From Chloranthus sessilifolius (taxonomy: Eukaryota > Streptophyta > Magnoliopsida > Chloranthales > Chloranthaceae), in the NCBI GenBank assembly GCA_021018995.1, contig CM037587.1, positions 68,839,604-68,903,603 on the forward strand: a stretch of DNA of 64,000 nucleotides, in the 5' to 3' direction. Positions 20,431 through 29,217 of the stretch are shown one piece after another (the stretch's first letter is position 1; each line of letters starts with the position of its first letter). Below the pieces are notes generated by a model, which was not told where the DNA came from, made no database searches, and saw nothing but the letters and a program-made list of their open reading frames with translations. Position numbers and translations under genes: made by a program.

Positions 20431-21763
20431 ATAGCTTGTAGAGCTTCACCTTGAATTTGGCCTCTTTATTTTTTATTTACTAACCATTTATTGCTATTTT
20501 TGTTACTATTTTTTTTATTCATCCCTCCGATTATGTCATTTTTCTTACCCCTACTTTTATGTCCTTTACGAGCCTTAGCCAATTGGCAGGCCTACTCGCG
20601 CACCGCATTCAATTTCTTTACATTTCTTCCATTTTAAGCACCTTAGCCGATCGACGGGTCTACTTGTGCATTGTCATTTAATTTTCTTTACTTTTACATC
20701 ATTTTAAGTGCCTTAGTCATTTGGTAGGCTTACTTGTGCCTTTAATTTCATAATCATATTGCAAACAGTAGACACCGGCCCGTAGAGGCGGCACGGGATC
20801 CTCACCCCCGGTCTTTGAACTTAAGAAAACTTTCTTAAAAGTGAAAAGTAAAATTGAACCAACAAAGGGGATTTAAATTGATTTTTTGCGGGTTAAATTT
20901 TTCGATTTGGGTTATTTAGGCACACATACAACCTCCCGGGTCTTAGTACGGCGGTAGCCCCTAGTGGTGATGATCCAGAAAAGTCCCAGCCTACCTAGTA
21001 CCTGAGAAAAGTGTTTGCACTTGAGGTATATTGGGTGGGTAACCTTCTCGTTACCAAGCTTAAAACCCAAGGAAAAAGTGAGTGTTAGTGGACTCGCATC
21101 AGCCTTGTAACCCTTAGGATTGGTGAGGAAAGTGACGGTTCATATAAACAGTCAATCCCCGGAAGCATAGCTTCCAAAAAAACCATGTTAGAAGACCCAT
21201 TTCAGGATGAGAGTGCTGTTGTCAAACTATCTGGAGCCTTCTGTTTGCCTGGTGCCACTATTACATGCGCCAATGCAAAATTCCCTAGAAATACATTGGC
21301 GCATGTATTAGTTGCGCCTGCTTTATCTTGGGCAATTTTGCTCTGGTGCACCTATTAGTTGCGTCAAGTTTGTTTTAGACAGTAGCAACCCAAATCTGTG
21401 GCCTACTTCACCTGCCGGGCTCCCCGATTAGTGTCATTAGTGCCTCTGTTTGGGTCTCGCAATATCTGATACTCAATACGCCCTCGCCGGTCAAGAGAAG
21501 GTAACTTCTTTTTGACTTGTTTCGAGGGATCGGGTTATTTACATTGGTTTTTGTGCCTTTAATAGATCAAGGGGTTTCCCTTTAATTCTTTCAAAGCATT
21601 TCGGAGCCTTTACCACAGGACCTATTTAGGGTACGAGAGACACCCGAGAAGGGAATTCAAAGGCCTCGAAATCCTTAATTTTTTGTACTTATAAAAATTT
21701 TTAAAAATAGAAATTAAAAACCTAAAAAATTAGAGTCTTGTTGGTGCCGGCACAACGGCATCA
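20431..21763 (+). other. 5' leader of E
   Basis: 1.3 kb of noncoding DNA lies between the primer site and gag. No open frame resembling the extra upstream ORF1 of Ogre elements is visible. The palindrome array at 21247-21368 lies in its second half. Downstream blocks (GCCCTCGCCGGTCAAGAGAA near 21481, AAGGGGTTTCCCTTTAATTC near 21570) are conserved in inverted orientation in D. Confidence 0.75.
21247..21368. repeat. Three TTGGCGCATGTA…TAGTTGCGCC palindromes in the leader of E
   Basis: Copies lie at 21247-21276, 21294-21321 and 21343-21368, spaced 47 and 49 bp. The arms match the palindromes in the LTR of the same element (TAGTTGCGCC right arm) and differ from those of D. The spacing equals that of the D leader array. 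Confidence 0.85.
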
Positions 21764-23200
21764 TTGTACTCTCCGTCATCCCATAGGGAAAGAAGGAGGA
21801 AGCTTTACAGGCCCCATCTGAGGCATCCGTACCCGACCCGATACCGAGCTATGTCGTGGGCTGTGGAACCGGCTTACGCCGATCCTGACTCACCCCTGCC
21901 ACATTCTCCAATCCATTCCCATATCGATGAGGATTTCACTTCTGTCCCCGTCACCCAATCAACCCTCACCATCACTGGCCCATTCGGTGCCCCTATTTTC
22001 CCTTCCACCACTTCCCAAAATATCCAAAATCATACACCCCATTTCCCTTTATTTTCCCAAGCCATGCCTTTATCCATGACCATTCCCAACCCATCCCATT
22101 TTCCATCCACACCCATTTAAAACTCGGCCCCATCCTCAACTTTCATACCCTATTTTTCATTCGCTCGATGCATACCCAATCCACCCACATATATCCATGC
22201 CGCATCCGATCCCCCACACATCCCTCCATCCACCCAGGTCATGCCCATTTTTACAGGGGCCATGACCAGCTTTCCTCTCTCATCCTCCACATCTATACCC
22301 CATACATCTTCCCCATACATGCCTAATCCATCCACCAATGCCCCACCTCATTTCTCTAACCCACCTTATATCCCACCACTTACTCGAGTCATGCCCGAAT
22401 TTATCGGGGCCATGCCCAATTTTCCCTCTTCATCCACCCCATCCATGCCCCTCCAACCCTTAAATAACCCATCCCCATCCGATCCCCCTTCCATGGGCAT
22501 GATGGAGGAGATGTTCCAAACTTATAATAAGTGGAAAGCTTCCCAACACATCCCCTCTCATCCATACCACACATTCATGGATCCATCCGAGACCCTATCA
22601 AGCCTCCATGTCTCATTCCCCAATGACCCCCATCAACCCCCCATCATCCACACCATCCAAACCCCCACTACCCACATACCCCAAGGCCTAATGGCCCAAA
22701 ACCTCATGGCCCAGACCCATCAAGGGCCCATGGCCCATACCCACCAAGGGCCCATGGCCCAGACCCATCAAGGACCCATAGCCTAGATCCATCAAGGGCC
22801 CATGGCCCAGACCTATCACGACCAGGGATTTATGGCCCGAACTTCCCAAGGACCCATGGGCCAAACCTTCATAGCCCAACCCTCCCAAGACTTCATGGCC
22901 CAAACCCAAGCCCAGCAAGGTCCTAACCTTCGAGCCTCACACCCATACCCTTCACAATTCCTCCAAAATTTTACTCACCTACAATCCTCATACCCAGCTC
23001 AAGCCCATGCCTTACATCAACCCCAATTCACCCATATCCCTACATCCCAAAGTCAGTTCTAAACCTTCCCCCATGCCCAATTGCCTCATTAGAACCCCAC
23101 CCCAAAATCTGACTTTCACCCATCCCATCACCCAACAAACCTTCCCTCGCCTCCAATGGACTCACCCAACCCCCATTCAGGCCATTCCCATCCAGTCCAT
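21764..23200 (+). pseudogene. gag N-terminal Pro/His-rich region of E
   Basis: The region opens with an RRKLYRPHLRHPYPTRYRAM basic block and continues through P/S/T/H-rich sequence with MPNF and MPEFIGAM repeats to PSMGMMEEMFQTYNKWKA near 22540. It then runs into a tandem peptide region at 22683-22920. Stops (for example TAG at about 22784) interrupt it. The first reliable residues are near 21764, and the true start was not determined. In Tat elements this low-complexity region precedes capsid. Its role is unknown. Confidence 0.75.
22683..22920 (+). repeat. Coding tandem repeat HQGPMAQT in the gag of E
   Basis: About nine degenerate units of roughly 24-27 bp encode variants of GPMAQTHQ (LMAQTHQ, GPMAHTHQ, GPMGQTF, DFMAQTQA). 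The last copies drift. The repeat lies in the low-complexity N-terminal part of gag and is absent from the shorter D copy. Confidence 0.75.
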
Positions 23201-24730
23201 GTAGCACCAACAAGAGAATCCTGCCCTCACTACACCTTATGTAGACCAGCAGTATAAAGAGGATGTGATAAGGAACACTGGAGCTTATGCTGGGGCATTG
23301 ACCAGCCTTAACCTTCCTCCTATAATGTCCCACCCCATGGTAGTCCAAAGTGAAGCCCAATCGACTGCTGAGAAAGTGGCCCTCATTTCCAAGGAATCAG
23401 AGTAGTTGAAAGAGCAGTTAGACAAAATTCTGAAGTAGTTGTTGAAGATTGGTGGTGCTGAAATCCACGTCAGAGACTTCTCGGATTTATGTTTCTTTGC
23501 TGAGGTCCCCTTGCCACCAAAATTTAAAATGTCAGCTTTTGACAAATATAACGACACCGACAATCCCATAACACACCTTAAGTCTTACTGTGGGGACATG
23601 TGCCAGTAGGGGGGGGACGAAAGACTAGCAATAAAAGTCTTTCAGAAAAGTTTGACTGGTCTGACCTTATGGTGGTTCACATCCTTGGAATCGTATATGA
23701 TAAAGTTCTGGAAGGACCTGACGCACTTGTTCCAAGAGCAATATGTCTACAATATAGACATCGAACCGCGTAAGTCGAACTTGGCCCGTTTGAAGCAGAA
23801 CCCGAATGAGACCTTTATCGATTATTTAAGGCGTTAGAGAGCACTAGCAGCTCAGGTTAGAAATAGTTCCATGATGACGAGCAAATAGAAATGATTTCTA
23901 AAAATACTTTGTCAGTAATCTCAGACTTTTTAGTGTGCCAGCAATAATCCAGCTTTAATGATCTGCTAAGGAAAGCAAATCGTTGTGAAGAGGCTATCAG
24001 GGAAGGTCGCCTAAGCAAAAATGTAGCTAGTGGAGCAGTGAAGTTAGAAGGTTCTCAGAGCAGAGGAATGAGAAGAGAGCAGGGGCCAAGGTCTAGAATA
24101 TTGCCAACAACAGGCCCAATAATAATATAACCCTGTTCCAATTTAAAGTAGCCTAGCCAGCACCAGTCAGAACTGAGCAGATCCAGAGAACAGGGAATGG
24201 ACAAGGAATGCAGATGACTCCAGAGCAGAGGAGAGCCCGCTACGATTGAGTGTTTACACCCCTAGGGCAATCATTAAGTGCACTTTTACCTTTACTAATA
24301 GAAAAGGGACTAGTTAATGCCTTCCAATCGTGACCTCCTAATCCAATCCTGAAGAATTATGACCGTAACACTCACTGTAATTTTCATCAGGGTTCGGGTC
24401 ACCCGACTGATCGCTACTTCCCATTGAAGCACATGATAGAAGATTTAATTGATGCCAGAAAAATCATTCCACCTGCACCTTTTCAAGGGAACCAGCACGC
24501 AAATATGCATCAGGTGCCATTACCCCCACACCCTATCAGAGGAGCAAGTCTCAGACCAACCGTCGGGATGATAGAGGAGTGTGAGGAAAAGTTTGAATTC
24601 GACCCGTCAGATTACATTAGTGATAGGGAGAATAATGTGGCACCTTTGCCAAGAAACCATGAAGAAAGGAGTATTGGGGTGATTGAATCCTTGAATTTAT
24701 CAGATTATTTTCCCAAGTTGAACCCCTAGA
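23201..24730 (+). pseudogene. gag capsid and zinc-knuckle region of E
   Basis: A retrotransposon gag capsid is recognisable: KFKMSAFDKYNDTDNPITHL (23525), KSLTGLTLWWFTSLESYMI (23648), DLTHLFQEQYVYNIDIEPRK (23716) and the NLARLKQNPNETFIDYLRR block (23781). A decayed zinc-knuckle-like segment follows at about 24355 (CNFHQGSGHPTDRYFPLKH), in which the Cys kept in F (position of DRC) is Tyr. It ends in the DYFPKLNP block near 24729. At least four in-frame TAG stops occur (for example near 23404, 23437, 23609 and 23836). In an intact element it forms the virus-like particle that packages RNA. Confidence 0.85.
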
Positions 24731-25220
24731 ACTTAGGGCCTATTTTCTATAACCCACACCCGTCAATTATGTGTAAATTAATGCATATCAACCATACACT
24801 GCCACCCCCATCAATTATCCGATAGCCCATCAAGTCCCCCATCCACCACCATCACCTATCAACTATCAATGGCCCACTCCTACTCCATTACCCCCGGTGC
24901 AACCACCTGCAAACCTCATAACCCCAACCTGGCCTAATTTTGTCACCCAACCATCTATCACTGAGGTAAACCAAGTACTACCCACCTCTCCGGAGCCAAC
25001 AGTACAAGTGCATCGGATGCCGGCAGCTACACCATTTCATATTTCGAGACCAACCTACAATCCTCATTAGGTCCCGCTGAGTTACGAGCAGACAAATGTC
25101 AATGCCGGCAGCAGCAGAGAAGGGGTAGTGGACTTTTTCATGAGATCCTGGAAAATTTTAAAGCAGCCGGAAGCACCGACAATAGCACAAGCCCAACGGG
25201 AGGGAAAGAAAGATAGTACC
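24731..25220 (+). pseudogene. gag-protease junction of E, truncated
   Basis: Further decayed Pro-rich sequence is followed by an NVNAG-SREGVVDFFM-like block (about 25095) that corresponds to the segment just before the protease in D and F. At 25220 the similarity stops and unrelated sequence starts with TGTTGGTGCAC. Protease, RT, RNase H, integrase and the 3' LTR of E are absent from the window. The break could be a further insertion or a deletion end. Confidence 0.65.
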
Positions 25221-25539
25221 TGTTGGTGCACGCTTTTTCTGGGTTCCTTTTGGTCCCCGTTGAATCAGTGGCCCAATTCTGTCGAAGTGGACTCTAGCGA
25301 TGCGATGTTTAGAATGGTAGAGGTAAAATAAAAAATGGGGGTTTTCTAGAAAGATTTCTAGTTTGTTGCGATCGCCAACTACAGATATTTAACGATGCTG
25401 CAACACGTCTATGATCACGCTTTAGAGCGGGTGTGGGTTACTTTTATAATAAATCGTCTGCCTACGAACGTCAGCAATTAGGGCTCTTCTTTATTATTTA
25501 GATAGTTTAAATTTTCTTTTCTTTCCCTGTTATTATTAT

Positions 25540-26060
25540 AATTCGGATCGGTTTAGATTCCCTAATTCTATTGAGTCTAGTGGTGTAGGTTTATTATAGT
25601 GATTTAATCTAACATTATAATTCTATTAGGAGTCTAATAAATTTAGTTTCCTAATCCTATTAGAATTCTAATTAATTTAGTGTCCTAATACTGCTATGAG
25701 TCCAATTAATATCAGTCTCCTGATTGTACTAGGAATGCAAGCATGTTAGTTCTGATAAAAGTCTAATTAAATCAAGTATGTTGATCATACTAGAATTCTA
25801 AGTAAAGCAATTATAATAATTCTACAGCAATTCTAATTGAAATAGAGAACTAATTTTACTAGGACTCTAATTTAAGCAAGGAATTAATTTTATTAAAATC
25901 TAATTAAAACAAGTAAACTAATTTTATTAAAAAAACTAATTAAAACAAATAAATCAACTATACTAAAAATCTAATTAAAATAAAGGCACTAATTTTATTA
26001 AAAGTAGATTCAGATCAATTATTCGAAGGATCTAATAAAAATAAAGCATGTAAATTTCTT
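25540..26060. repeat. Degenerate AT-rich tandem repeat
   Basis: Repeated variants of an AT-rich unit of roughly 40-50 bp combine CTAATTAAA(A)CAAG and ACTAATTTTATTA with AGGANTCTAAT. Copies are strongly diverged and boundaries are unclear. Nothing coding overlaps it. Confidence 0.55.
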
Positions 26061-27000
26061 ATACTAAAAATCTAAGAAATTTATGGACTTGATTTTCTAA
26101 TCCTAATTAAAGTAGTAAAACAATCCTAACATTCCTGAGTACCCTCCATAAGCTCCCTTGGGCAAATCGGGTGGCTGAGGTTAATAATAAATTGGATTTT
26201 GGATTTAAAAGAGTATTTATTTGGATTTTCGGAGTCATTTTTGGGATTATAATTAAGAATTAAATGATAAAACTAGGACTATAGAAGACTAAATTGATAT
26301 TTGGGATGTTAGAAATACTAAACTGATGGATTAAAACTAGAATTTAAAAGTTTAAGGACTAAATTCGGGTTCGAAATCAAAAAATCAGGCCATATGATGA
26401 AGGACTGGTTCTAGAAACTATGAATTAGAACCAGAGATTAATGATAGGAGTAGAGATTGAGATTTTAAAATAGAATTGCATCTATGGTCGGTGAATTGGG
26501 CCATCAGATTAAGGACTGGTTCTATAAACGAAGAACTAGAACTAGATATTAAAATTACGGTCTGAAAAAGGGTGTTACAGTCTATGATTGAATTAATATT
26601 AATAATTAATAATTAAAACTAAGAAAATCCTAAGTCTAAGAACTAAGAACTACAGTCGGGAATAAAAAATTACCTAAGGTCGAGGCTACGAAGAGAAATC
26701 TTGAAGATTCAAAGTTTGAATCTCGAAATAATGGCTAGGTTGCTCTATGGGTTTGTCCTCGGAGTTCTCTAGTTTCAAAATCCTAAAAAAAATCCGTTCT
26801 CTCTCGTTGTATTGTGTTGTGTTGTTGGGCTCAAACTTCGTTCAGTTGCATGTTACTTTCTTTAATTCGCGTCATTTTTGGAAGCGTTTAATTGAATTAC
26901 ATGTTGGTATCTCGGTGCTTAATCCCTTTGAGTCGGTCACCGACTCAGTGAGCGACCGGCTGGCTTGCTTAATGAGTTTCCTAGTTCTAACCACATTAGA

Positions 27001-27285
27001 ACTAATTGCGCGCCCAGTGTGGAGTGCGCAATCTGATTAAGCGTCTCATCTGAAGCGCTTGATCGAGGAAGCTTAGAGGTCAAGGACGGTAAGACTAGGT
27101 CGAGTGTAGGCCAATTGTGCACTGGTGGTGGGGTGCTCAATCCGATCTCGCATGCCATGTGGTGCGCGTAATTGAGTCTCGAGGTGGTCTGAGAAAAGAA
27201 GGCTGCTCTGAAAAGGGGACTGATCGCACGCTTGTGATTCTATGTGCAATCAAATTGTGCGCATGGTTTTGGGCACATAATTCGA
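27001..27285. repeat. Degenerate AATTGYGCGC motif array
   Basis: Copies of a CG-containing half-site occur at about 27004-27014 (AATTGCGCGCC), 27022-27036 (GAGTGCGCAATCTGA), 27113-27122 (AATTGTGCAC), 27161-27175 (GTGCGCGTAATTGAG) and 27243-27262 (GTGCAAT…ATTGTGCGC). Individual palindromes are imperfect. It resembles the element-specific U3 arrays in general design only. Confidence 0.4.
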
Positions 27286-27343
27286 GGCAGTCCGGGTTCA
27301 AGTCAGGTTTCAAATGCGAGACTGTTATTTCAACTTACATTCC

Positions 27344-27536
27344 GACTATATACTATTGTTTCAGTATATAGTCTCCCTACGTCGGGATCTGAGCCACCGA
27401 TCTATTATTTCAGCCTGTGTTTAGCCATGCACTATTATTTCAGTGCACAGTTCAAGTCAGGGTCAGGGGCTTTGAAATGTTAGTCTATTGTTTATGTTTG
27501 CATTTTGACTATATACTATTGTTTCAGTATATAGTC
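27344..27536. repeat. Three hairpins with shared ATTRTTTC loop, about 80 bp apart
   Basis: 27344-27373 and 27507-27536 are identical 30-mers with a perfect 11-bp stem (GACTATATACT/AGTATATAGTC) and loop ATTGTTTC. Between them, 27428-27447 has a different perfect 6-bp stem (TGCACT/AGTGCA) and loop ATTATTTC. Starts are 84 and 79 bp apart. The last hairpin ends two bases before the LTR of F. Confidence 0.8.
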
Positions 27537-27538
27537 TC

Positions 27539-29217
27539 TGTGCAACCGTGGGAATCGAGACGATCCCGTTGCGACGATGCGCTCTCTAACGAAAAATATT
27601 TAGAGTTGCCACCCGGAGCTTTCGGTGTCTCGGGATACCTAGTTCAGTTTTATGAGCACCTAAGTGCTAAAAATATGACTCTGAATCCGGTCCACACCAA
27701 AGGCTCTTGGGTAGGGGCTTCGGTTATCGATCGGGAAGGTTTTATGCACCCGATCAACCCGCTTAACGCGGTCTCTACTAATGGCCAAAAATAAAATGAA
27801 ATGAAAGAAAAGAAAATAGCTTCCTCTTATCCAAAAGAGCTTAGAATCCTATCTGTGCCCCTCCGTTCCTACCGAAAAATCGACGGCGTAACGGCACAAA
27901 TGGGAGGATGGAGGGAGCTAGAAAGAGATAAGAGAAGAAAGCGGAGAGCCGGAGCCCTCGGGCCCTTGTAACACCGTAGGAGAGCCTTCCGTGACTTGCT
28001 TTGATGAGCTCTTGAGGGCTTTCTATGGTGGAAAGTGGGGTTCTAACCTCTAAGGCTTGCTAACTAAGAGGTAGAGAGGGAAGGTGAATGGGTAGCATAT
28101 ACCTAAAGTAAGGGATCTAAGGTGAAAAATATCACTCAAAGGAGGTTTTAGAATTCTGGAATTTGTATGGGAAGTGTGCACCAAAGGGAGAAAGATCTTC
28201 TCACTTTAAGCTCTTTCTCTCTTAGGCCAAAATTCTCAACCCTTAAGCAAGAGGGGTGGCTCTCTATTTATAGAGAAAGGGATGATTAGTGAGGGGTTAA
28301 AGTCCTAATTAGATTAGCAATTAGGTAATGGGAAATCTAAGGTTTTTGTGGTTTTCTAAAGCTTGGAGAAGAGGGATTTAGGTTTAATGGTAGGTGATAG
28401 GGTGGTGACTTGAATGGCAAAAGGGTGATAACTTAAGCTAATAGGGTCACTAGGGTCCTAAAGAAACACACCCTAGACTTTGGGATGGTCCACAAGTCAA
28501 ACACCCAATGCCAATTTTGGCTATTTTTTGAAGGAAAACCAGGTCAAAACTGTTGGAAGTTGAAGACCCGCAGGGGCTCGGCCCGGTGTGCAATTTCCTG
28601 CACAAATCCATATTTTTTAAATTGCCATAACTTTTTATGTACAACTCCAAATTAGGCGATTCTTGGCTCGTTGGAAAGCTGAGAAAGTCTACTTTACAAT
28701 GGTATAAGCCTTAGGTTAGGCAAATATCTATGATAACTTTGGCACTCCTCTTTTCATCAGCTATTTTGGTTAGTTCGAAATTGGCTCTATGGGTATGATT
28801 TTCCAATTTCTCGCACAAATTTGCGATCTTCATTCTACCATATCTTTTGATGTACAACTCTAAATTAGGAAATTCTTAGTTCATTGAAAAGATGGGAAGC
28901 CTTACTTTCCAATGGTATATGCCTTAGGTTGGGCAACTATCCACAAAAAACTTTAGCACTCATCTTTCTAACCGTTGTTCGGGGGAGTTCGAACCGTGCC
29001 CGGGAAGGGTTCTAATAGGTCTAGGAAGGCTATGGTTGATTCCTAAGGCTTTGGGATTGGTTTCTAAAGGTTCGGGATAAGTTTTGAGAGATCTAAGGTG
29101 ATTCCTAGGGGTTTGGGGTAATTCCTAAGGGTTCCATACATGCCATCAAACGCTTAGAATTGCACCTCTCTCGCAAGGTGTTTAGATCGGGCCTTGGGCC
29201 AAATTTGGGTGTCTACA
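27539..29217 (-). mobile_element. 3' LTR of Tat-type element F
   Basis: The minus-strand start is TGTAGACACCCAAATTTGG at 29217 and the end is …CACGGTTGCACA at TG 27539, giving 1,679 bp. The polypurine tract (sense AAAGAGGGGCATC) lies directly to its right at 29218-29230, so this is a 3' LTR. It aligns throughout with the LTRs of G, D and E. Inverted-repeat motifs at 28587-28604 and 28811-28826 occupy the usual U3 position. A TATA-like segment (sense TATAAATAGAGAG) lies near 28260-28272. Confidence 0.9.
28587..28826. repeat. Two short palindromes in the LTR of F
   Basis: TGTGCA-ATTTCC-TGCACA (28587-28604, perfect 6-bp arms) and TCGCA-CAAATT-TGCGA (28811-28826, perfect 5-bp arms) lie 390-630 bp from the LTR start, each in a duplicated sequence context. 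They are weaker than the arrays in D and E, and they differ from each other. Confidence 0.5.

Larger units (their letters stand above)
25221..27538. other. Unassigned stretch, possibly part of another LTR
   Basis: No coding motif was found. It begins TGTTGGTGCACGC exactly where E breaks off, which is compatible with an LTR start. It contains AT-rich degenerate repeats (25540-26060), a CG-containing motif array (about 27001-27285) and three hairpins of common design (27344-27536). The LTR of F begins directly after it. This would fit an LTR interrupted by F, but no second copy, PBS or target duplication is visible, so the assignment is open. Confidence 0.4.
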
